Positions 15,001 through 24,280 of a DNA stretch of 64,000 nucleotides are shown piece after piece. Location: contig CAJNDS010001024.1 of assembly GCA_905221605.1 (NCBI GenBank), forward strand, positions 521,501-585,500, in the 5' to 3' direction. This DNA comes from Symbiodinium natans (Eukaryota > Sar > Dinophyceae > Suessiales > Symbiodiniaceae). The notes under the pieces were generated by a model. It was not told the DNA's origin, searched no databases, and was given only the letters and a program-made list of their open reading frames with translations. Numbering within the stretch: the first letter of the stretch is position 1; each line of letters begins with the position of its first letter. The translations under genes and the position numbers were made by a program.

Positions 15001-18000
15001 ACATCCCAACAGGGAGCAAACCTGAGCGGGCTCTAGGTTCTGGGGTACCCAATACCCATGCTACCACATCGTCTCGCCTGTGGGACTCCAACGCAAACCC
15101 AGAAGATTCGCTCAACAGCGAAAAAGCTTAGGATTGTGTCCTTGGGACCTACGTGTCCGGCGAGCCGCGTCAAGGGGCGCGCTGTCCGAAACCTGTTTCC
15201 AGGTGGTTGCTCTTAGATGCTCTTAGGGCCGGAGGGCTGTGCAACTCCATCACTGCATCTCTTGGAGAAGTTCTACAGGCGTACTCCCATCAAGTAGCCC
15301 ATCTGGACATTCGCCTAGAGAAACAGAGTTCGCGCCACCCTTGAGCAGGGTTCGACACAACCCGACTGACTTCTCATGAAACCCGAGGCCGGGTCCAACT
15401 AGCGAGGAAATTTTCTTTGCGAGTCTGCCAAGCAAATCAGAGCCCCCTCAGCCCCCTCATCATGGAACAGCTTCCATCACTCGGGAGCTGAGGCCGCCAT
15501 CGGGAAGCATTGTCTTGACATCAAACGTGTGTCACACACGGCAAGAAATTTCCCAGCTGGCAGCAAGGAGAGAGCACTGAAGCATCTACGCAGGTACATC
15601 CGGGTAGCCGGAGCGGATGGGACTGCGAGGGTGACCCTCGAGAAGGTCCTTGAAATTCCTCACAGTTTCCAGAACATGCGGCTGCACCATCTCAAACAAT
15701 GCCCGGCTAAACTGGCCAAGGAAGGTCACACATGTGGCTGCACCATCGCTGCCCGTGGCAGCTTCGAAGATATAGCCTGATGGCAAGACTTCGCTCCGTC
15801 GAAGTCCATCTCTGGGTGGAAACTGTTTGTCACATCGAACGCTTCGGGAGCAAAGGACAAAGATGTTCTGCTCGGGCTCCTCCTGGTAGGCGCGCAGAAC
15901 CAAGATTTCTTGATTTGGCTTCTTGCTGGGGCTCGAATCGTTGCCTGGCGCAGCCATGACCATGCGAACAAGGTCCGCGGACTCTTCAAAGCACTCGAGG
16001 ATCTCAGATTCGACGCAGTTGACGTCGAAGGCCATCCTTCTTTCCGCATCCTTCAGTAGCTGGAAGCAGTCAGATGGTGGCTTGTTGATCCTCGTCTGGA
16101 CTTTAAGGCGTGTCACGGATGCAGTGTTTCGCAAGCCAAACTCAACCCAAGCTTGGACGCCTGTCCCCGTCCCCGTGAGCAAGCGCTCCCATCGCAGGGT
16201 GGCATTGTCATTCAAGCAAAGAATGCAGGAGAGGCATTGCACTGCAACCTTCTGCGCCTGTTCGCTGTGTAAGTCCACACTGAACTTAACACATCCCATC
16301 GGGCAGGTCTCTGCCTTCCTCCCATCCGTCCGACGAAGCTCACGGAACTCCTGTCGAGCAACAGCCTTACGGTGCTCCTCTTCCTGCTCCATGGTGCCGG
16401 GCAGCACATCTGCAACGTGAGCTGTGAGCTCCAGGAAATCACTTCGGCTCACAGCACCGGATGCCACCCCATCAGTTTGCTGCCCCATCACGGCAAAGTT
16501 GAGATAACCCTCATTCACCTCCCTGGGTTCGTCTTGAGTGTCGACGGAGTTGGAGGTGACTCGCACTTTCACCTCTACACTTGATACGAAGACTCTCGTC
16601 ACCGAGGCGGTCACCAAGACTCTGTCGCCAAGACGGCTAGGCGCCTTGAAGTGCACGGTGTCCACGCTCACGGGCTGCAGAAAAGCATCCTTAAGCTGTT
16701 CGACCTGAATCCGCGGCACGCCTCCAACGCCCACAGGTGGGGAGCCATCCTCCTCATCATCTCTTGGAACACAAGACATCCGCAGGTGCAACCAAACAGC
16801 GGTCTTCGCTCCTTTGACCATCCAGGCCATAATCTGCCCGCCGAAGGTGTTTCCCATGTGGTTGGTGTGAGTCGGGAGCACAAGCTCCGTGAAGGTGAGA
16901 GCTGATCCCCCGTGCAGTGGTGACAGCGGTGACATGCCCAGAGTCGGCTCTGGCTCCTTTGTCAAGGCAGCAACCCGCTGGTCCCGGTTCTTCCTGAAGC
17001 TCCGGCGACGCTCGGCCAGGCCATACTCCAAGTGCTCCTCGGCTGTGATGGGAACCAGCTCAGGGACTTCGACCTTGGTGCCGCTCGCCTTTTCCGCATC
17101 GGTCTTTAAGACAACATACATAAAGTAGGCACCACCCACCATGCGGAGGGTGCCTGAGTGCACGTGGGCCACAGAGATCCGAACGACTACTTCCATTGAG
17201 CTGCCAAAGGCTCGGGTCACTTTCCCTTCCAGGATACAGCGCTCTCCTCGCTTGAGAAGGTCAAAGGCAGTGTCTGTAAAGTCCAGGTCGTCCATGACCA
17301 AGGTCACAGCGGATCGCCCGCAGTGCCGCTCCGCGGCCAAGCAGCTCGCTGCGTCCATCCACTCTAGCAGGTGGGCAAGGCTCAGGAAGTTCTGCGAATC
17401 ACACACGGCCGCATCGATGTCCTTCAGCAGGGTTACAACGCTGTCCACCGCTAGTCGCCTGCGGCTCTCGGCGGTAGGTCCAGCAACAGCAGGAGGGCGA
17501 GATGGTAGACCACCCATGGCTGGAGGCTCCGGCGACAAGTGGCAGCAGGTGCCGAAAGACGCGCTTCATGAGCCATGCACACCCCAAGCACAACTCACAG
17601 ATCCACCACCTCTGCTTGTCTGCTGATTCTGCTGGGTTGTTCAGCTGGATAATTGGTTTGGGCTGGGCAACGCTGGGCATGTCGTGAATGCTGTCAGGAC
17701 CTTCTCTTTGGGATTCCCAGGGCTTACCACCTGCTCCGGCCTTTGCGCAAGAGATGTCAGCCACGACAGTGTACTCGGAGAAGGTGGAGCAGCCCATGAA
17801 ATGCCTCGGGCTGGAAGAAGGGCTTCTACGTCTCTACAAGTATGCTGCGGGCCTAATTCGGCTTGAGCTTGTGGTTGACTTGTGCTTCCTCAATCTCGTG
17901 AGATGGATGCTCTGGCTGGCCATGCGCACGCAAGGGCATCACGAACGCAGTCATCGCGCGGGCATGGAAGCTCTGGCCATTTACACACGTACTGGTAACA

Positions 18001-18962
18001 CGTAATCATGCTCCAAAACCCCAAGCTTGTTCCAATTACTCCCACGCCTAGTCGCTTGATCTCTTTGCCTTCCGCGTCGGTGAAGCGGCTCGTACCGTCG
18101 GGCATGACGCCCCCTCCTGGGGGGGGAAATCTTTTAGGTTTTGAGGATTTCTGAAGATTCTCCCCTAGGATTCAAAGGAGAAGATCTAGTCGCTGAGCCC
18201 GGCTCCCTGGGTGCCACGGATCTTTGGACAGAGGTTGGTGCGCTTGCCTCGCGAGCTCTTGGGGCTTTGGGCTTGCATGTTCACAGTTTTCACAGTTGTT
18301 CAGACAGATCTGCCGTTGAACAAGGGGATGCTTGAGGGTTCACGTTTTGCTTAAAGCGGCGAATACCAGCTCTTGTTGCTTGAAGCTACGCACATCGCTT
18401 CAGTAGGCTCGCTGGCAAACACGAATCCTGTGATTCCCTGACCTGACGAGAACTTGGAGTTTCGCAAAACGGTTGGCCTCGTGGCGGAAAGCAAAAGATG
18501 CAATCCTCGGCTTGGACCGCCGAACTGTGCCGTCAGGCTTTGGGCCTTCACAACCCCGCGTTGGTGCTCATAAGTTGAAACACCGCTGTTCCAAAAAGCT
18601 TTGGGACTGCAGAAAAGCCAGTTTTGCAGCGTTGGGCATTCATTCAGAGGGTCTCGGATCTCAGATGCTCGAGCTATTCCGTACTTCTCAGGGCTCACCT
18701 GGGTCCAATCACTGCCAAGCCGCCGGCTCCCCACACTGCGGGGTGTAGCAGGGGATCACCTTGTCACCGGGCTGTAGGCCTCGGTTATATACAACACCCG
18801 CTGGTGAACAGGCAAACACCCTGCCAAGCGTAGAAATGGAATACAATGCGACATGTGACATGTGCTTAGAGATTCGAGGCTCCCTTCGGTTCCGGGGCCC
18901 CAGGCCCACCACCCCCTCGCCGACACTTTCCACCTCGGTGCCGGCCTCATGCCCCAGGATGC
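12029..18962 (-). CDS. Class III alcohol dehydrogenase, multi-exon, N-terminus not found
   Basis: NAD-dependent S-(hydroxymethyl)glutathione (formaldehyde) dehydrogenase, a zinc enzyme of the ADH5 type. Exons recognised by alignment to the family, with approximate ends: 18962-18913 (ILGHEAGTEVESVGEG, catalytic-zinc GHE), 18779-18727 (LQPGDKVIPCYTPQCGE, first structural-zinc Cys), 18247-18206 (KRTNLCPKIRGTQ), 18116-18056 (MPDGTSRFTDAEGKEI), 17804-17741 (HFMGCSTFSEYTVVADIS), 14788-14749 (TGLGAVWNTLNVE), 14474-14417 (GSSVAVFGLGAVGLAVIQ, the GxGxxG NAD site), 14193-14129 (RGAARIFAIDT), 13638-13582 (ELGATDCVNPKDYDKPIQ), 13521-13476 (GMTKWGIDYTFDC), 13388-13361 (TGNTEVMRAALE), 13233-13175 (GWGESCVIGVAAAG), 13085-13032 (EISTRPFQLVTGRKWTGT), 12769-12713 (AFGGFKGRSEVPPLIDAYE), 12452-12407 (AGRLKLDHYITHRFQ), 12078-12029 (IKAIDALHSGECLRAV). 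Several donors are GC or GA. Missing: the first 60-odd residues (including the CHTD exon), the CxxC part of the structural zinc loop and the LLGCG exon. The largest intron contains the thioesterase gene. Confidence 0.86.
15586..17517 (-). CDS. Acyl-CoA thioesterase with two hotdog domains and a START domain
   Basis: Predicted to hydrolyse acyl-CoA thioesters to free acid and CoA, as ACOT11/ACOT12-type enzymes do. The protein is about 643 residues and intronless. The first hotdog domain spans roughly residues 18-180 (HLLEWMDAASCLAAERHCG). The second spans about 198-390 with the family signature HTNHMGNTFGGQIMAWM. A C-terminal START-like lipid-binding domain follows from about 423 to 628. Two hotdogs followed by START is the usual animal ACOT11/12 order. 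I chose the ATG at 17517 because it sits in GCCATGG; the frame stays open upstream to a TGA near 17560 with no other ATG. The stop is TAG at 15586-15588. It lies wholly within an intron of the class III alcohol dehydrogenase gene, same strand, so it probably has its own promoter or arose by retroposition. No poly(A) or spliced-leader relic was seen next to it. Confidence 0.9.
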   Translation of the reverse strand: MGGLPSRPPAVAGPTAESRRRLAVDSVVTLLKDIDAAVCDSQNFLSLAHLLEWMDAASCLAAERHCGRSAVTLVMDDLDFTDTAFDLLKRGERCILEGKVTRAFGSSMEVVVRISVAHVHSGTLRMVGGAYFMYVVLKTDAEKASGTKVEVPELVPITAEEHLEYGLAERRRSFRKNRDQRVAALTKEPEPTLGMSPLSPLHGGSALTFTELVLPTHTNHMGNTFGGQIMAWMVKGAKTAVWLHLRMSCVPRDDEEDGSPPVGVGGVPRIQVEQLKDAFLQPVSVDTVHFKAPSRLGDRVLVTASVTRVFVSSVEVKVRVTSNSVDTQDEPREVNEGYLNFAVMGQQTDGVASGAVSRSDFLELTAHVADVLPGTMEQEEEHRKAVARQEFRELRRTDGRKAETCPMGCVKFSVDLHSEQAQKVAVQCLSCILCLNDNATLRWERLLTGTGTGVQAWVEFGLRNTASVTRLKVQTRINKPPSDCFQLLKDAERRMAFDVNCVESEILECFEESADLVRMVMAAPGNDSSPSKKPNQEILVLRAYQEEPEQNIFVLCSRSVRCDKQFPPRDGLRRSEVLPSGYIFEAATGSDGAATCVTFLGQFSRALFEMVQPHVLETVRNFKDLLEGHPRSPIRSGYPDVPA

Positions 18963-18999
18963 CTGCAGAAAGGCGTTAGAGGTGTCTATTTTTGTTAGC

Positions 19000-21850
19000 C
19001 GATGTGTCGGGAACGGCCACGACATACCGCATGCCCCAACTTCACGGATGCTGCAACATGCTGCCACATCCTATTTTCACCTGTCCTCCCCCAACAGAAA
19101 GTTCACATCACTGCGCCGAGTCACTGGGAAAGAGCCCCTCCGGATCCTGGCCCGAAAGCCTCGTCAGACGGAGGGAAGGTGGTTTGGGGACGTTCTGGAA
19201 GTGCTTGGAGTTGTTGGGGTTCGATTCTCACATGTTGGGATTTCTGTCCGCGACGACTCGGCTAGTTTGGGCGGCTCAATGCAGCGCCCGGCACGTGTAG
19301 ATGTCTGTATGGCAGAGGGCGTTGGAGTGCACCTCCCACATGCTGACATGGAACGCAGAAAGGCAGGAGCAGAGGGCTTGCACTCGCAGCATACCAATCC
19401 TTCCGGGAGCTTTTTAGGGCCAACACAGCCATCACTCATGATCGCTCCAATAGCTCTGGGGGGCACGGTGCTTGATCTCCTCAGGGACCCGTTTTGGAAC
19501 AAACCAGACTGTCTTTTGCACCAATGGTTTTTTCAGCCGCTTCTGAGGTCCACATCTCATCTCACTCGTTCAGCTTCTCGAGTGTTCCCTGCGCATCCAT
19601 CCTCTCCAAGACCTGCTTGGAAGGGGTTGCAAGCTTGGGGAAGCACGTTCTTCCACTTAACCTCCACTTCTCTCCTCTGCTACCTGCCACGCGGGCCGCC
19701 TTGGCCTCGAAGATGTCCGCAGGAGGTAAGGGATCCTGCTTGCGCACGCGTTGCTTTCGAACCCCCATGTGGAATCCACAAGGTTGCTTCTAACATCTTC
19801 TAACTGTTAGCATCTGCCATAATGACGCGATGCATCCACAACGCGCCTCGATGACATGAGTTGTGAAGTTGACAGTCAAGACCTGGAACGGCGTGTGGGC
19901 ACACAGTGTCGCCCTGCAAAAGCCTTGCAAGACTGTGTCGCTAAGAGCTCACATCTTTCACATCTACGAGTCCCCAACATGACCACCATGACACCCACCA
20001 CCCTACTGGCACAAACCTTTCAAGTCAAGGCCTTCCAGTCCAGCTCTGGCGAGTAAGAGTTCCTAGGCTTGTCGCGGGACTTGGGGGGAGGGGGCATGGA
20101 GGGGCTGAGAACGAAAGGCGCCTTCCACGGCCCCTCTCAAGCAAAACGGCCCCTCAAGAAAACGCCGAGTGTCTGGATGGCCCAGGACCGGGCCTCCTCT
20201 GTGCGCTTCCGAGCCTCCTCCTCCAAGCCAAGCCACGGGGGGAGGCCACAACGAAACAAAGCTTGGAAGAATGGAACCATCCATGACATGTATGGCGGAA
20301 GAATGGTCTTGCGAGCACCTGATCATGAGCAGAAGCTACCTCTGTTTCCTTTGGGCGGCTTGGCTTGGGATAGACTGATACAAGTGAGGCAAGTTTGAAG
20401 ATTCGAGGGGCGTTTCTGGGTTTCGGACTCTCCGGGCTTGGGATTCTTCAGGGTCTGGGAGTGCGAGATTTCAACGTCCTCGGTCATCAGCGTGGCCCCG
20501 CAGTGTCTGAAGGTCTTAGGGTCGACGGCGCAGAGGTGGTGGATGCCCTTTGCCAGCTTTTCTTAGATTTGAGTTTTAAGGTGACAGGTGGGCCTAGGGT
20601 TCAAAGGCTCAACCCTTACAGGTCGTCCGGCCCCAGATGAGCGCCGAATGACTTCAGCTCAAGTGGGCTGGGCAGAGCCGCGGCAAAACAGCATCAATCT
20701 CAGCGAAGACTACGCGACTGGTCCCCGTCAAACCTTCCTTGAAGTGCGTTGCTCAACTTAGGTCATGGATCACGAGGAGGTTCTGGTTACGTCTGTTTAC
20801 GTCTGGCACCTTCGGCACTTCAGAGAGCGTGGCATATACTCGTTTATCTCGCTTCAGGACCCACGCACTCACCCTACGGCCTCGTGCACGCCCGGACGAC
20901 GCACGAGAACACGCGGACAAGCAACCCAGCCAAGCAACCAAACGGCCCAACCAAAAGAGCAGCTACTCGAACAGCTTAGGAAACATGACCACCTGGAAGG
21001 ACTCATGGGCCCCATATGTTTTCGAAGCGCACGAGGCCTTTTCACCTCAACCCAGGTTCCCGACGACCCTCGGCTCCGAAGGGTGACCCTACTTCAAACT
21101 GTCCCCGCACCTGAAAGAAATTCTCTCAAAATGACCAAGCCTGCTTCGTCCGTGAGTAGGTCTTCTCGCATTGCTCCACGGAGAAGTCCTCTCAATGGCA
21201 GGAAACGGATCCCTGGCAGATCCGCGGGACTCCCGAAGTACCAGCCTGAAACAAGCCTGAAACAAGCCTGAAACAAGACCACAGGCGCAAGGCGCTGCCT
21301 CGCAGAAAGCGAGGCCCAGTGGAATGCGTCCGATGGCGCAGCTCGTCAACGGCGGCGCCTGCGAGAAGCGCTCTCGGGGGCATCGACACACCCTCAGGAG
21401 CAGCGGGACAAAGTTCTAAGATTCTCCAGCGTGCATTGGGCGGTTTGGGGTGACATGGATGGTGAAGAAGAAAAGGGCGGAGGAGCCAAAAAGCAGAAGC
21501 TGTTTACGGGCTAAAGGCTAAAGGTTGCTAGAGAAGCTTGCTCACACTCGCACAAGGCAGGCAAAGCTTAGGGTTTGGGATTTGAGAAATAAGGTAAGTA
21601 CGGGCTTCCGAGTTCTAACCACCTGCCTTGGGTTTAGGTTTCGACACCAACACCCACACACCGCAGGCAAGGCAACGGCTTGGAGGTCCAAAACAAAGAC
21701 GACTGGAGCTCTGGCGGTTTCGCAAATTCAAGCTGAAGTTAGAACGAGAGTGTGAAGGACACGACCAAACCAAAGAGCTCTCGCATCTTGGGACACATGT
21801 ACAAACGCTACAAACATTCTGCAGCACCTCGCCCTGCACGCCCTGCACGC
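19000..21850. other. Intergenic or intronic sequence without a supported gene
   Basis: No convincing coding region is visible. A minus-strand stretch near 19720-19565 (ADIFEAKAARVAGS, later ATPSKQVLERMDAQGT) has an amphipathic, exon-like look but no recognised family. The missing 5' exons of the alcohol dehydrogenase should lie in or beyond this stretch, but I could not identify them. Confidence 0.3.
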
Positions 21851-21879
21851 CCTCCACGCCCACCACTTCGAGCATGGAG

Positions 21880-23560
21880 GCATTGGAACTGCTGTCCTCC
21901 TCCTGTTCGAAAGTTAAAGATAATGGGCTTTTCCGACGTCTCGGCCCACAAGATCTTCGGCCACTCCCAATGCATCCTAGATTTTGGTCCTAGATCCCAC
22001 CTACCATGGATGTTTGCGGGTGGGAAGGCTTGAGCCCTCGTCTGTTCCCCAAGAAGCCCGTCACCTCCCCAAGGACCCCCACACACACACAGCTCTTTCA
22101 AACAGAACCACATCAAGGTCGGGTTTCATGTCGCACTGAGGCAGAGGTCCTCCACAGGCGCCTCATAGCCAACGCTGACACCCTCCAGAACTTCCTGCCC
22201 ACTCTGCAACCGCTGTCTCAGACGGCGGCTGTCACCACCCAGAAAACCCAACACCCCTGAACTGGGTTAGGCCCTACATCTGCTGGCACTTGCATGCCTC
22301 CGGAGGCTGGCAGGGGTGGCCACGGCGGCATGCAGGCTCAAACTCCGCCCAGCCTCGACGAAGGCAACGCGCTTATGAGAACGTCGCCAAATCTTTGTGT
22401 GGCGCAGGCAACTGCTGTTCTACGACAGTTGCACCAGTACCTTCAACAGACAGGCATTGATAGCCAAAGGTCCAGTCCTGCAAGGCCCTAGCACAAGAAA
22501 GCTAAAACAATAAATGGACCTCGGCTAGCCTTTCATTAGTTCGTTCTCTTGATGACCCATTTACCTTTTCAGATAAGAGCTTGAAGCTATGTGTGTTTGT
22601 ACGGCCGACAATTAACGCGACTGGAATCCCGGCCTCGAACTGGGTCCTCACAATGGCCTGGGTGGCAAATTCTCCCGGACACATCCGAAGAGGTGCAGGT
22701 CTAAAGAAGACCCAAATCAGGACACCAAACCAGCTCCTCAGGCCCTGACAAACCAAGCGACCACGATCACAGAGCACTGCCGGGATGCGGCCTGCATGTC
22801 AACGAAGATCCACTTTACAAGCAAGTCAGCTGCTCCGTGCACAAGGAAGTGCAGGAGATGCGCTTCCATCCGTTTTCCTGTCTGTTCTTGCGGGCAAAAA
22901 CACACTGAAGCATCAGTAGTATAGCTGGACATTCTGCCAGACGAGGCTCGGCTGTTGATTAGGTCGCTTGGCGCTCTCAGCATGGGCTGCTGAGCTTGCT
23001 CCTCTTATTCTTGCTTAGTTTTTCTCTTCCTTTTGTGCTTCTTCTTTGTTGCTATGTGCGGAGGTGTTGGGAGGGCCGCCTTGGCGGCAGAATCAGAACC
23101 GAAGCTCTGTTGGGCTGTGCCCATGTGGATGGCATGGTGGTCCGGGCCAAGTGAGCTTTCGGCAGCCAAAAGGTAAAATCTCTCTGGGCGCGAACCAGGT
23201 TGCTCATGATGGGCATGCACAGTAGGCCTGATCCGCTCGACTGGGCATGTCAGGATTGAAAGATGTCTGCTGGTATCATGCTCATGTACATAGGCTACAT
23301 CGGGGGTCAGACTAGCAGCCCTCGACTTCAGGCCAGAACGATCATCTGCAGGCACGCTAGCAAATGCGGAACTTTGTTGAATCGGACGGGGCCTCCGATG
23401 CTCCACACATTGACCATGCCAACCTGCTCGAGGCAGGTGTGGCCATGAGCACTCAGAACCCTGGTGTCGACATCAAGCTCTGTGGGAGGGACTTTGTGCC
23501 AGCGAATTCTCAGGCCCTGAGGCTGGTGCCTGCCGAGTGCTGCCATCTTCATAGCCTCAG
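21880..23560 (-). CDS. Exons of an unrecognised gene, interrupted by a copia element
   Basis: Exon-like minus-strand segments occur at about 23560-23345 (PQGLRIRWHKVPPTELDV, then CLEQVGMVNVWSIGGPVR), continuing after an apparent one-base shift near 23363 into 23345-23005 (SLTPDVAYVHEHDTSRHL; basic tail KKKHKRKRKTK), then 22980-22775 (LLHFLVHGAADLLVKWIF), about 22690-22590 (FATQAIVRTQFEAGIPVALI) and 22020-21885 (SRMHWEWPKILWAETSEK). The first exon is cut at 23560 by the LTR. Joining across the element with one copy of the CTCAG duplication keeps the frame open (GTPEAMKMAALG). The basic cluster may be a nuclear signal. No family is recognised. Confidence 0.35.
23556..23560. repeat. Target-site duplication, left copy (CTCAG)
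   Basis: CTCAG lies directly outside the left LTR and is repeated directly outside the right LTR. Five bases is the normal duplication length for Ty1/copia integrases. Confidence 0.85.
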
Positions 23561-23783
23561 AGTTGAACAGGTTAGAACCTGGCCTAAGCCTAAAAGGGGA
23601 AGGACCTGGCACAACCAAAAGAAGGGTTCAGGGACCCTCAAAGCCCTCAACCCTGCGTGCAAGCCGCACCTCATGCGGCCTTTTTACTTGAGCCAAAATG
23701 GTCAGAAGGTAAGTCATCCTAGTCTGCACAACATGACTATACATGCTTTACAATAGAGGAAGGAAGCTCGTGATTCTTCAACT
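23561..23783 (-). repeat. 3' LTR of the copia element
   Basis: This 223-bp repeat is identical to 33093-33315 except for one base (CCT versus CCA in the AGGACC(T/A)GGC stretch). The ends are AGTTGAA/TTCAACT. On the element strand it contains CCATTTTGGCTCAAG (23701-23687), the last 15 nt of the dinoflagellate spliced leader. About 8 nt downstream is a hairpin, GCCGCA-TGAGG-TGCGGC (23679-23663). Confidence 0.95.
23687..23701 (-). promoter_or_regulatory. Spliced-leader-like motif in the 3' LTR
   Basis: On the minus strand the sequence reads CCATTTTGGCTCAAG. This matches 15 of 15 bases of the 3' part of the 22-nt dinoflagellate spliced leader; the seven upstream bases match only once. It is followed by TAAAAAGG. 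The same motif occurs in the other LTR at 33219-33233. Confidence 0.7.
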
Positions 23784-23792
23784 CCCCCCTTC
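23784..23792 (-). other. Polypurine tract (plus-strand primer)
   Basis: GAAGGGGGG on the element strand sits immediately upstream of the 3' LTR. This is the position and composition expected for the RNase-H-resistant primer of plus-strand DNA synthesis. Confidence 0.85.
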
Positions 23793-24280
23793 ATGTTTGC
23801 AGAACTTTCAGTCGCCAAGCTCATTACAGCTCGATTACGGACTTTAGGAAGACTGCAGCTGCAAGCTCAGCTCAGCAGCTAAACCTACTGTCGATTGTGG
23901 CGCGGGCTCAGCCATGCGCAGTTGAATCCGGTATCTCAGGTGATCAGGCTGAAACACAGACTCAATGAACCTTTAAGGTAATTCTACCTGCAATCTATAC
24001 AAAACTACTCTCAACCGGTGCAGGACTGTGCTCAGGCGAAGTCAGAGCGGCGCTTGGGAGCAGCCGGACACTGACACAACGCAGTGCAAGGCTGAGGGCA
24101 GGCAAGAAGTGCAGGATGAGATCCTCAAGAACTCATTCAGATGACACAGGGATGATGGCTCATATCCAAGTGTCTGCAAAAGCACGATGATGGAGGTAGC
24201 GCAGGAGCAGCTTGACAACCATCACAAACATATCACCCAAGGAATTTTCAAAAGACTTCAGGTGACAGGGAAGTGCATGC
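23793..24280 (-). other. Non-coding 3' region of the copia element
   Basis: About 490 bases lie between the Gag-Pol stop and the polypurine tract. No ORF of note or conserved motif was recognised here. Confidence 0.6.

Noticed and set aside
17515-17538. Extended N-terminus of the thioesterase starting at a TTG (17538)
   Set aside because: Eukaryotic initiation at the GCCATGG at 17517 is more plausible. The upstream residues add no domain sequence.
18590-18640. Possible zinc-loop exon of the dehydrogenase (NWLFCSPKAF)
   Set aside because: Only FC-SPK agrees with the family. Splice sites and the first Cys of the CxxC pair do not fit.
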